Shown: positions 1 to 12,000 of the stretch, one piece after another | Position numbering within the stretch: the stretch's first letter is position 1 | How the letters are laid out: every line of letters starts with the position of its first letter | Assembly: GCA_014529385.2 (NCBI GenBank) | Contig: CM043947.1 | Coordinates: 129,016,391 to 129,074,390 of the forward strand | DNA: 58,000 nucleotides | Direction of reading: 5' to 3' | Source: Adiantum capillus-veneris | Lineage: Eukaryota; Streptophyta; Polypodiopsida; Polypodiales; Pteridaceae | The notes under the pieces: model-generated | Databases searched by the model: none | Seen by the model: the letters and a program-made list of their open reading frames with translations, nothing else | Told to the model about the DNA's origin: nothing | Made by a program: the position numbers and the translations under genes

Positions 1-139
1 CAGGCTCTTGGCAAAATTTTGAAAGGGAAATGGATTTTATGATCCAAATTGGGTAAAACTTGGTGGATCACCTTCAAATGGCATGTAGAACACTTCTGTT
101 TGGTAGTTGAAGCCCTTAGATGCCAAAATCACATAGTGA

Positions 140-865
140 GACATCATACGCGTATGATGTCTTTTGGTGCATTTTTGGACCAATTTTCTCTATAAGCTTG
201 GTTTTGGCTTTAGATAGGCTTATTCAGTGGATTTATGAAGTTTGGATAGATTTTGGGCTAAAAATGGCTCTGGAGACATCATACGCGTATGATGTCTTTT
301 TCATCAATTTTTCATGGGATTGGTTCTGTGGACTCTCCATGTGCTAGTGAAGGACTGTTTATACTCAAATCTTGGTTTGGACTTGAATATGTTGGATTTG
401 GGACAAAAATAGGCTTTGTATGAAGGATTTTCTCTTAATTGGGCTAATGGGATGATCCACTTGACCAAATGGTTCCAAACTTCATATGTAGCATGTATTA
501 GATATATATAATGGATGTATGATGACAAATGAGCATTTTTGGCTCTATAAGTGCAAATAGACATTATACGCGTATGATGTCTTTTGTGTCAAAATGGTGC
601 TTTTTGGTTCCAGATAGCTTGTAGATGTGTTAATCAACAATCCTACAAAGTTTCAATGAGTTTGGAGTTATTTTGACAAAATTAGGACCAAAAATCAATT
701 TTATGGCCTACTTTGCGTCTTTTTGGGTTTCCTTGAGTTTTCTAAGTCCAATTCTCATGATACTTGGTTCATAGGATGAGATTAACATGTGGAATGAGGC
801 TATGCACTCAAATGTTGAAATGGATGTGAAAATCATGCTGTGAGACATCATACGCGTATGATGTC
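140..865. repeat. Palindrome array A, downstream copies (4)
   Basis: Four more copies of the 22-bp palindrome found in the leader: 140-161, 275-296, 560-581 (C to T at position 6) and 844-865. Start-to-start spacing is 135, 285 and 284 bp. All four are followed by TTTT on the plus strand. The central CGCG is unchanged in all eight copies of the element. Confidence 0.97.
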
Positions 866-2461
866 TTTTCTTGAAATGTTGGTCTTTTTGTGCAAAGAAT
901 GCTTTGTGCTAGTGCCCTAAGCCCTGCTAACTAGTTTTCAACTTAAAAAGTCATCAATTTAGCTAAAAAGCCCCCTTATAGGCATTTCAGTCTCCGAAGT
1001 CGTCTTTTTGCCTTGGATTTGAATTTCTTCAACTTTTCTTCTTGAGAGTTGCATTTCCAGCTCATTGGATATGTTGTGAAGCCACCTATTCGGTTGAACT
1101 TGACTTTGGCTCCCCGTTCTCCATCTTTCTCCATTTGGTTGCCCGAAAGAGTCTTTTTCACCATCGGTAAGTGAATCAGCTTTCTTTTGGGTTTTGCTTG
1201 CAAACATAAGTCATCCATGTATATTTTAAGCTGCTTGTGAAGTTTCATGTCATTTGGTCGTCAATTTTAGCTGTTATGCCAAAATGACGCTTTGTGTGTC
1301 CACAGCCGAATCGGTTGTTCCGACCTACTTTTGGTGGTCCAAACCTGGAGATACTCCATGGTTGCATTGCCCTCGATGTTGTTAAGCTTCTTGAGAAGTT
1401 TTGTGTCGTTCCGACAACTTTTTGCTGATTGCCTCTTGCAGGCTTTGTTGACCTAGGGTTTTTCCAGTCGTTCTTTCTTGAGCTTTGAGTGCTAGAAACT
1501 CATCTTCTATGTTAGGGTAACCCACCTCTAAGTTCTTGCAAGGTTTGGTTAGGCGGTTGTGCCCCTACCTAGCGTTCTTCTTCATTCCCCGTCTGCTCTT
1601 GTTTCTTGGTTTTGGTGAGTTTTCGGGACAAAAGTTAACGATAAGCATCAAAAGCTTATGGCAACGAGTCTACCTCTCATGTCTGGTGTCCTCTGAGCTC
1701 TCGTAGCAGTCGTAGAAGGCCGGATGCTCCTTTGTGCTCTTTGCTCTCTCCAAGAAGGTAATAGTGGAAATGAGCTTGATAGTGAAGTGAAAAATACTTA
1801 ACTTCGGGCTTCCCGGATCACTTGTTACCAAATTTGACATGTGCTCCTATCTCGTCGTGAAATGCACTTTAGGATTTGAAATTTCTCAATTTGGACTCCG
1901 TTTGACCTGTTTCTGAGAAATCTGTCCACTTTGCCAAAATTCTGTCATTTCGGGCTTTCCGCAACTTTTTCAGAATTGTACCCCATTTTTACCGTGGGTT
2001 GCCCTTGTCATTAGGACCATCACCGTCTATTCTTTTCTTTTTTCCGATCTCATTTCACCTGCTTTTTTATTTTTCTTTTATTTTCTTTAAGAAAATCATA
2101 AAAAATAAAGGAAAATAGCAAATTGAAGCCAAAAAATTCCAAACATACACGATAAATAGCTGGTAACCCTGTGTATATGAATATACACTTCTTCGTGATT
2201 TTTGGACTTGGATTACCACTTTTTTCCACTTTTTAGCTCCAAAAACACTCTTATTTAGTGATATTTACACATCTAGAGACCCAAATTCATCATTTGATCT
2301 CTTCTTGTTGCAAAACAAGGTATATAAGGGCATAAATATTATCAATATCCGCAATCAAACATAAAAAATTGCAAAATCATGTAAGACACTGCCCTTGAAT
2401 ATAATTTTTGTTTTTCTTTGTTTTTTCCGCTTGTAGCTGCTTTGTAGCTCCTGTATACCTG
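866..2461 (-). other. Gypsy-1 region downstream of pol
   Basis: No ORF here is supported. Short stretches resemble the equivalent part of Gypsy-2, for example CTACCTCTCATGTCTGGTGTC near 1670 against GTACCTCTCATATCTGATGTC near 23053. I see no LTR, PPT plus TG boundary, or tandem repeat. Confidence 0.55.
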
Positions 2462-2493
2462 CCCCCCTCCTAGTCTGAGTCCTCCCGGACGAC
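2462..2493 (-). promoter_or_regulatory. Conserved purine-rich block after Gypsy-1 pol
   Basis: Immediately after the tail frame, the minus strand holds a 32-base block ending in AGGAGGGGGG. It matches Gypsy-2 at 23850-23881 in 29 of 32 positions, although the surrounding non-coding DNA is diverged. It resembles a polypurine tract but no LTR follows it, so an internal PPT or an RNA element are both possible. Confidence 0.6.
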
Positions 2494-3032
2494 TATGAAG
2501 TGTCTGTGGGTGAAGCATTGTAGTTGTTTTGGTCATAAGTTCCGAATGCAATTGTAGAGCGACGATACAACATTCTTTCCAATAAAGCTGCTCTTTGTTT
2601 GATTGAAGGATTGGTGGTCGGGTTTTGGGTTGGTTTTGGCACTTCGGTAGTAGAACCAGTAGATGGATTCTTCATTACCTTGTTGTCTTTTTTCACAATC
2701 CAAATCTGCTTCCGCTTTGCTTGTGCTTGCCACAAACTCTTTGCGACCCAAACCTGCTTTGTTCTGTGTGTTGATTTCCTCGCCTTGAAATACCTAGGAG
2801 TTTCCGTTGATTGTATTGAAGGGAGTTCCTGTTTACAAATCTTTGGGATCCAAATTTGCTTGCTGTAGCTTTGTGCCGTCATAAACTTCTTTGGAATCCA
2901 GATCTGTTTTACTGTCCTTGATTGTCGGGGATCACTCTGTTGTCTGGTATTGAAGACTCTGTTTTCCACCTTTTTGTTCTCTGGCACAGCCTTTTTTGGT
3001 CTCCATACCAACTTTGACTCCTTTTTTTCCAA
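2493..3032 (-). CDS. C-terminal tail of Gypsy-1 pol with repeated K-Q-I-W motifs (other frame)
   Basis: This 179-codon frame overlaps the last 41 codons of gag-pol in a different register. It contains five related motifs: KLVWRPKK, KQIWIPKK, KQIWIPKI, KQVWVAKS and KQIWIVKK. Trp residues sit at 10, 45, 61, 95 and 111, giving spacings of 35, 16, 34 and 16. Its end (IKQRAALLERMLYRR) matches Gypsy-2 (IKQRAANLQLLLAKK), where the tail is in the same frame as the second retropepsin. It is therefore probably real coding sequence, reached by frameshifting or slippage at an A7 tract (3022-3028) or separated by a one-base indel. Function unknown. Confidence 0.7.
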   Translation of the reverse strand: MEKKESKLVWRPKKAVPENKKVENRVFNTRQQSDPRQSRTVKQIWIPKKFMTAQSYSKQIWIPKICKQELPSIQSTETPRYFKARKSTHRTKQVWVAKSLWQAQAKRKQIWIVKKDNKVMKNPSTGSTTEVPKPTQNPTTNPSIKQRAALLERMLYRRSTIAFGTYDQNNYNASPTDTS

Positions 3033-6000
3033 GGTTGAGCTGTTATATTATTGCTTGTCTTCCTTATCCACTGTTGAGAATTCCTCGTCGAAGAGTAATC
3101 CGGTTGTATAGAAACTTTTGGTTGCCATTGCTTCTTCTTTTTCTCTGTTTGTTGTTTGCCCTTGTCCGTGGATTCTTCCTTTGGAGTTGGCTCTGCTCCT
3201 TTGGTGAACTTAACTGATTGACTTTCACCTTCGTGTTTGATAAGCACTGATTTAGAACTCCAGTCAATCATTGCATTGTATTGCTTCTGCCATGGTTGTC
3301 CTAGCAATAATGGATGTTGTGTAGCTTGGTCTTCAACCACGTAAAACATATGAGGATACACATATTGGTTAATCTGTATATGTAAAACTGTGCATCCGAC
3401 AGTTTTGATTGAATTCTCAGAGTAACTCTTTAACTCTTGCTTGGCAGTTTGTAGTTTAGTGTCGTTTGTCAATTGTCTATACAAACTGAGTGAAAGTAGG
3501 TTAGCTTGAGCTCCTGAATCCAATAGTGCTCTGGCTTTGATTTGGTTGGTTCCTACTTTGCATTCAATGATGGGTTCTTCTTTGTCATTATCCATTTCTG
3601 TTATAGTGACTGCGTTTATTCGTATTGCTCCTTCATTGCGCTGTTTCTGACGCAGTAGTCTTCTTTTCTCCATTCTTTCCTTCGCCTCGGCTTGCGCTTC
3701 CTCTACAATCTTTTTCTTTTTCTGGACACGCAGCTTTTCTTGATGTATTTTGAGAAGCATGTCTTGTGTTAGCAGCAACAGATACTTTTTCACTCTGCAT
3801 CCACTAATCCAATTGGGCATTTCTTCTCCGTCTAATGTAGCAAGCTTGACGGCTCCACTTGGTGATAGATCTTTAATCACCAGAGGTCCCATCCCTCGCT
3901 TTTTAAGCTTCTTAGCATGCTGTTTCAGAGTGTAAACTAGGACATAGTCCCCAACTTTAAACTCTTTAGTCCGCACATGCTTATCAAAAAATTCCTTTTG
4001 TCGCCTTTTTTGAGCGTAGATGGAAGCTACTGCTTTTAGGCGAAGCTCATCTAGCTTTTCCAGGTCATCTATTCTATCAGAGAGCTCGTGTCCTGTCCAT
4101 TCTAGATCCTTAGCCACCCTTAAGGTTGAAATCAAGAATTCTATTGGCAAGATAGCATTTAGCCCAAAAACCATGTTATATGGGGTCGTTCCTATTGATG
4201 TTTTATATGCTACCCTATATGCCCATAATGTTGAATGCAACTTCTGGTCCCAGTCAGTTCTCGACTTAGATACAATCTTCGTAAGGACCGTGCATATGGT
4301 TTTGTTTGTTGCTTCAGCTTGTCCGTTTGCTTGTGGATGATACGGGGCTGATTTCCTATGAATTACCATGAATTCATCTAGAAGGATCTCTATCACTTCA
4401 TTTATGAAATGTGTGCCTCGATCACTCACAATTTCTATAGGCAATCCATATCGTACAAAGACGTATTCATATAGAAATTGTGCCGTGGTCCTGGCATCTG
4501 CTTTTTGAGTTGCCTTTGCTTCGACCCACTTTGTTAGATAGTCTGTAGCCACAACGATGTATTGTGTATGAGTCTTATATGCAGGAGGCGAAATGGGTCC
4601 AACATAATCAATCCCCCATTTTGCAAAAGCTCTTGCCCCCATCATTGGTCTAAGCGGCATATCATCTCTTTTAAGTGGTACTTTGGTCCGCTGACAGTCA
4701 TCACACCGTTTAACGTATTCCTCAGCGTCCATATGTAATGTTGGCCACCATATTCCTACGGCTAAGACAAGTTTTGCTGTCTTATCACCTGAGAAATGGC
4801 CTCCACCTACTCCTCCATGAGCTTGCTCCAGGATTATCACATACTCAGACTCTGATGCGCAAATCCTAAGCTGGTTGTCTTTACCTCTCTTATAGAGTTG
4901 ATCTCCTATTAAAGCGTAATCTCTAGCTTCTGTCTCTACAGATTTCTGACGAGCTTTTGACGTTCCTTCTGGGAAAGTTCTATTTGTGAGATATTCAACA
5001 ATATACTGACTCCATTCTGGAGCGATCATTATCTGATATAATGTCGAATACTCGGCTGGCGGTTTTGATGAACATACAATACATACAGTGACATATTCAT
5101 GTACGCTTTCTTTCATTCCTGGCCAATAGACTCCCAATTGTAACAAATTCCTATATGTGTTCCTTCTTGAACAATGAAATGCACATTCCTGAACATGTGC
5201 TTCGCGCAGATATATACTATATTCCTCAGGATTGATGCATAGTCGTAAAACATGATCATTTCCCAATTGATACAACCTTCCTGCAATCAATTGAAGATTC
5301 TTGGATTGCTGAATAGCAATATGTTTCAGGTTGTATTCTCTTCTATCGAACTCTCCTCCATAGGTTAATAGGTCAACGACATTTTGAGACCACTTAGGTA
5401 TCATTTCTATGTTGAACAAGTACGCGTCTGGCATGTCGTCATCTACTCCTATAGGGTCTTCTCCATTCGTTAATCGCGAAAGATGGTCAGCTCTAAGATG
5501 TGTTTTTCCTTTCTTCACTACTACCGTGAAGTCGAATTCCAGTAAGATAATGAACCATCTCACTATTCTCCCGGTATTGCATGGTTTATTCACTAGGTAG
5601 AGCAAGGCTTGGTGATCCGTGAAAAACACAAACTTGTTGGCTAGAAGATAATGCCGAAATTTCTTCACAGCATATATCATTCCTAATCCCTCTCGCTCTG
5701 TTGTGGTGTAATTCTTCTCTGCATGGTTGAGCTGTCGACTGGCGTAACAGATAGGAAAATCCATGTTTCCTTCTTCTGGCTGAGCCAGAATGCATCCTAT
5801 TGCATATGCAGAAGCATCTATGTGCACATGGAATATCTTCTCCCAATCTGGTGATTTCAAGACTGGAGCGGTAATGAGTGCCTCTTTCAATTTCTTGAAT
5901 GATTCCTCACACTCCTCTGTCCATTCAAAGTTCACTATTAGCCTGTAAAGTGGTTGGCCTATTATAGCGTACATGTAAATGAATCGTCTATAATATCCGC

Positions 6001-9000
6001 AATGTCCCATAAAGCTCTGTACTTGTTTCGCATTGGTTGGTCTAGGCATATCCACTATAACTTTTATCTTCTCTAAATCCGTGGATATTCCGTTTTGTGA
6101 GACAATATGTCCCAGAATTCTGCCCTGTCGGACCATAAACACACATTTCTCAGGATTGAGACAAATGCGATATGTCCTACATTTCTCAAATACTTTTCTT
6201 AGGTGTTCTAGATGCTCATCTCTCAGTAGAGAATGTACACATAAGTCATCCATGTAGATTTCTAGAAACAGCCTTAAGTATTCTTTGAAAGCATGCGTCA
6301 TCAGCCTCTGGAAGGTTGCGGGAGCATTGGTTAGACCAAAAGGCATAACCCGATAAGCATAAATTCCCCACTCCGTTGCAAAAGCTGTTTTATGTTTATC
6401 TTCCAGTGCTATGGCTAGCTGGTTATATCCTGAAAAACCATCAAGAAAGGAGTATGCTGTTTTCCCTGATACACGCTCTAGAACATGATCAGTTATCGGC
6501 AGGGGATAATTGTCCCTGATTGTTGCAGCATTCACTTTCTTTAAGTTGACACACACTCGGAAATTTCCGTTCTTCTTAGGTACTACCACAATCGGAGATA
6601 CCCAATCAGTGTGTTCAATCTCGTATATGAATTCAGCTTCCATTAGCTTATCTATCTCTTCTTTGATTCGCTTAGCAAAAGTATCATTATATGTGTATGG
6701 TCTCTGTCTGCTAGGCTTTGCCTCTTGTTTCAGTGAGATTGAGTGTTGGCATATCGATGGGTCAACTCCCTTTAAGTCCTTATAAGACTTTGCAAACACA
6801 TCCCTATACTCTCTGAGAAGACTCAAAAGTCTCTCTTCCTCGCTTGGGGACAAATCTGTGGCTATGTACACCGGTCTAGGCGTCTCACCTGGAGCTGCTA
6901 AATCAACTTTTTTTGCATCCTCAGGTCCGTCATAAGATTCGTTCTCCTTCCTCTCTCGAATAGGTGGGGTTAATATCACCTTCCTATCCTCTATTGTGAA
7001 TTTCCTATAGTGAGAGGGAACATCCATGTTTTCCTTGATTTTGGCGTTTTCGTCCTCTCCACTCTCAATTTCAGTCGTCCAAACTTCCTTCAGAGTTTTC
7101 TTGAGCTCTCTGTACTTGTTTCTACGTTCTAACTTGGACTCCGTGTATTCTCTGTTGCGCTTGTTCTTTTCTGATTTTTCTGTTTCAGTTTTCGTTCCAT
7201 TATTTTGAACTTGATTTCTTGAGCCTCTTTTGTCTTTTCGTAAGCTCTTTTGATTACTGCCTCTCATTCTTCCAGAAATCTTATCCTTAACACAATCTTC
7301 AGCCTTTACTAGCATTAGGAATTGATTTTTTCCTCTTATTCTGGGCATCGGATTGGTTCTAACCCCTTTTGTTTTTTTCTTTGCTCTATAGTGTTTCTGG
7401 CGTTGTTTTGTTTGGTTCGGAAAATCATAAAATCGGACATCCGTTATAGTTTCTTCGTTTCCGCTTGAATTGTCCGTTGACTCGTTGTCTGCTTCATTTC
7501 CCCACTCTGGATGATTGGGAATGTCGTGAAACACCTCTTCTTCATCCTTCTTTTCCAGTGTATCGTTCTTTTCAGTTTCTTTTTCGAGCACAGTTCTCAA
7601 CATGAAATACGGAACCACGTCGTACCCGTCCTTGTCGCAAAATTTCGTTGTGGGACCATCCGGAATTGCACAAACATCCAGGGTTGCTAGAATGTGTGTC
7701 CATTCTAATGGTTCAAACGTGTCCTCTGGAAAGGGTTCTCTTACATAAGTTTCGTCTTCGATAGCCCTTTCTAAAACACATTCTTCTCGTTTCAGACTTC
7801 CACATTTCGAAGCTCCACACATCCATAACTCCTTGGGTTTACCTAACCAAGCTGGAAATTCGGATCCCGCCAAAGTAGCTGAATCAAACTCCTCTACCGG
7901 TGTTCGGTTCACATCTTTGTAGCTATGGTCTTTCAGGTTCACACGTGTAGTGGTTTCCATACTTCTCAGGTATATGTGATCGTAGCCCCAATCCTGGACC
8001 ATTTTCAACTGTCTCATGAATGGTCTTCCCAGTATGATATCATAGTTATTCTCCTTGCCAAAATCGACAATAGCGAAAGTATGTTCGTATTCAATGCCGC
8101 AAGAAGTCACTACAACTTTCTCTAATAACCCCATAGGTTTCTCCATGTGTCCATCTGCTAATTGGAGTTTCAACCTAGTCTTCCTTATTGCTGGTTTCCC
8201 CCATTTTTTCCAGATTTCTTTTGTAGCTATGGCTACCCCAGCTCCGCTGTCTAGTATTGCCATTGTGTTCACTCCTTGGAAGTCAACTGGTAAGGTTGTA
8301 TTCCCCTCTTCACCTTCGCAATACTCTCCGACCTTGTTTAAGGGTACAGGCTTAGCGTTCTTTTGTGGCTTGCTCAGCTCCTCAATGCTCTCTTGCAATC
8401 TCAACGTTGGATATTTTATCCCGAATTTCTCCAAGCATTTTCCTACAGTGGTCCACATATGTGGTCTTAGCCTCAAAAGCTCAGCTAGAGTGATAGTGCA
8501 TGTCACTGGTGTTGACAAAATCTCTATCAATCCTTGCGAGTCCATGACTTTTTCTGATGAGATTTTTCTTGAGGGAAGTGCTCTAATCTCGGATTTTGCT
8601 TCATACTCTCCTAAGTATGAAGGTAAGGTATTCAGTGAATGAGGTTTGCTCTCCATTGTTCTAACAGAGCCCCCATCTCCCCAGTAAGATTGCAGATCCA
8701 AGTCTACTTGAGATCCTGCCTCAAATTCCACAATGGGAGGATTTCTGATGTCCCTTCCCCCATTTGTCTGATTAGCTTGGCAACTTAGCTCGTTTGCAAA
8801 GTTTGCCTCTCTCACTTGTTTCCAAAATTCATTGTAATCCTCATCTCTTCCGTAAGACCTCTGTATGACTGGATGAAAACTCTCGACCTCCTGATCGGTT
8901 GTGTTCAACACTATGCGGTCATCCTTTTGTGTATTTTCAGGCTTTTGTGCACTGGGAGTCTTTTCGGCTACCCGTGAAACGATAGTCTCTTGCTGAATTG

Positions 9001-12000
9001 GGTTTTCCTTTCCACAATTCATTGTTTCTTTTGGTGGTTCTAATAAGGCTTGTGCAGTCTCGATCATTCTCTGGCACATTTCAAGTCTCTGCTTTTCCAA
9101 TTCCGCGTCTGGGTATGTCAGCCACCTCTGTTCTTGTGTTTGGTTGTTTCTTAACCTAGCTTCGTAAGCTCTCATCAGTGCGTCCAATGGTTCGTGTACC
9201 TTGTCGACTAGCACTGATCCCCCGGAGCTTAAGCTCGTTGTTTCTTTGATACTCTTTTGTTTCGTTCTTTCCGGGCTCATCTCTCGTTTCCCGTTTTGAC
9301 TCTCAAGTTTTTCTAACCTAGCTTTAGTTTGCTTTAGTTCCTCAGCTAGAATATCGTCTTCACGTTCTTTTCTCAACTTCATGCGTGCTTTTCTAGCTTT
9401 CCATGTGTTTTTCTGACTCCACGGTCCTTGACTAACCACTTCAGTCGCTAACTTTCCATTCTCAGGTTCTCTAGTGGTTTTCTTAGCTTGAGCTCTAGTA
9501 ACAACTTGCGTTGGTATCAGAGTTTCATTTTTAGACCCACTGCTGGTAGGAATAGTTTCTAGCATATTCAATGTCGTCTTTTGCACTTTGCTTGGATTCT
9601 TTGAACAATCCTCAATGAAGTGAGTAACCCCACACTCAGTGCAATAAGCGTTAATTCTAATGATTTCCGTATGTGGGCAAACATTCATCAGATGGTCACC
9701 TCCACACTTGTAATAGGGTCCTAGTGCTGGTCTTGGTCCCGCTTGATTCGTCCTTTGTGGGTAGGATGGTCTTTGTCCTGTTAACCCTCCATGAGCTATG
9801 AACATCAAGGTTCTTGCGTCCATATTGTATCTCTCTTCATCAGAAGCACTGGTAACTGTGGGTATTCCAACATTCCCCATCATGCCCCATGGTTCTGGTT
9901 GTTTGGGTTCTTCTGGTGGGTAATAAACTGTCGGAGACATGTGTGCACCCGATTCTTCGTAATAGTGTTGAACAGGCACTAAGGCTTGTTCTTCCTGATT
10001 CTCTAAGGTTGGTGCATATCTAATGCCCACTGGTCTTGCTCCTGGTAAAGGTGGTTGTTGTCCCAATACCGGTTGCGGTCTTTCTATCCCCATAGGTCCA
10101 GGTACATTTCCCGTTGGGTATCGAGGTACTGGATGTATCTGAGGTGGTGCTAATTGAGCAGGAGGCGCATACTGGCGCTCCCTTACATACCCTTTGTTGT
10201 AATAACCCTCCTCTGTTGGATGATTTGTCCATTTTTGTTCAATAGCACACCATTTCAGTGTTTTTGGCAATGGTTTTTGGTATGGTGCCATCCTTTTTAG
10301 AGCATCTTCTATCATTTGCTCTACATTTGGCATGGTTGTTGTTTGAACATTCTTTTTAGTGGTAGTCTCGCTCGCTATGGAGGAGGAGCTACTGGATGCA
10401 AAATCTGTATCCGCTGACACCTCTCCATAAACCGTACAGTTATCCACTAAGTACAATGCCTCTCTCGTTACTTGCTCGAAACTTGCACAAGCTTTCAAGT
10501 GCAAATCCTTCTTGAGAGTGTCGTTCCTCAGTCCCTCAATAAAGAGAACAGATAGTCTGTCATCTTGTGGTCGTTCACGTACTGGACATCTCTCAATGTA
10601 TTGTTTGAAGCGAAGTGAAGCTTCCTTCACTTTTTCGTGTTCTCTCTGTTTAAAAGCATATATTTGTGAGACCGTATTGTGCTTAATCCCTCGTTTTGAG
10701 AATTCCTCAGCAAACTCTCTTAGCAAATGGTCGATGTCATGGAATCCCCCAATGTTCATTGGTTGAAACCATGTCAATGTAGTACCTTCTAGAGTAAGAC
10801 CAAATCCCTCGTATTGTGTATGGAAATCTGTTATCTGCTCAGCTCTTAAGACTTGCTTAAAGAGTGACACATGTGCATACGGATCTCCTGAACCACCATA
10901 CTTCTTTGGCATACACTTGGCTACTTGAGATGGTCTCATACGTCTATGATCTGCTACCAATCTCATTGCTCCTGTGTCTCGGCTAAAGCTTTCTCTAGCA
11001 TCATGGACTTCATGGGTTACCCTTGTCGGTTCCTCTGCCCTGAATCTACTACTGGGAGGTAAATGTGATGGTTCCGCTTCAAACCTTGGACCTGGAGTGG
11101 TATAGGTGGGGATTGGAACTGCACTACCTCGATTCGTCTCCATTGACTCTCTGGAATGTAATGATCCCATTGGTCCGAGCTTCGAGTCCCAAGGTTGACT
11201 GAAAGAGTCAGCAACCTGAGTTCTTTGTCCTCCTGTTGTCATTGAGTTTTGCACTCCATTTGTTGGTGCTGGTCTATGTGAGCTAGAAGTAACATAATAC
11301 TGATGTAGTGGTCCCCCAAAGTATGTATATCCTTCTAATTCTTTCTTGCCCATTGTTGAGTATTGCCTGCCATACTTATCGTAAGCGGCAATTTTCACTT
11401 CCGATCCCTCTGTGTAGGTAAAGACATAAAGTCTTTTTTGGTCTGTCAACTCTCCGGTGTAGGGTTCTTCACATCTATAATAGAGATCTTGCTCCCCATT
11501 ATTATATTTGTATAGCCCCACATAGATGTTATCAGTGTTGATCCTTGTAGTTTCATTCTCTCTTCTTAACCTCGCATTAGGGAAGTTCATTATTGGTGCT
11601 TTCTCCTCGAGTTCTTCATCTATTTTGGCTTTGGTGCCCATCAATCCCCACTTGTCCACAATGTTAGGATTTAGGACTACCAAGTACATGGTACCCTCGT
11701 CATCTAGATATCTATCTCCGCTATAGCTCACAGGCACTAAGTCCTTGAACTCACTAGGTCTATCTTCTATCTTTACACAATAGCGGTCCATTCCATCTTT
11801 GTAGATCTTGGCACCTTGCTCATTGTCGTACTGGTATTTTATGAACAATAGCTTCATGGTGGCGGAAGGGTTTGATGATCCTGCTGCCATATTTTCTATG
11901 TTGTTCCTGTTCGAGTGTTCCAAGTTTTTGGTGAAAATCTCGTAAGATCTCTCCGAAGAAGTATCAGAGACACTTCCTTCAAAGATCGGCTCTAATGGTT

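Noticed and set aside
140-865. Palindrome arrays as a CRISPR array
   Set aside because: Spacers differ greatly from CRISPR length, the copies occur in two separate retroelement regions, and there are no cas genes.
8055-8642. 195-codon plus-strand ORF opposite gag-pol
   Set aside because: It is an antisense shadow of the intact Gypsy-1 frame. A similar shadow in Gypsy-2 (29693-30196) follows from protein conservation on the other strand.
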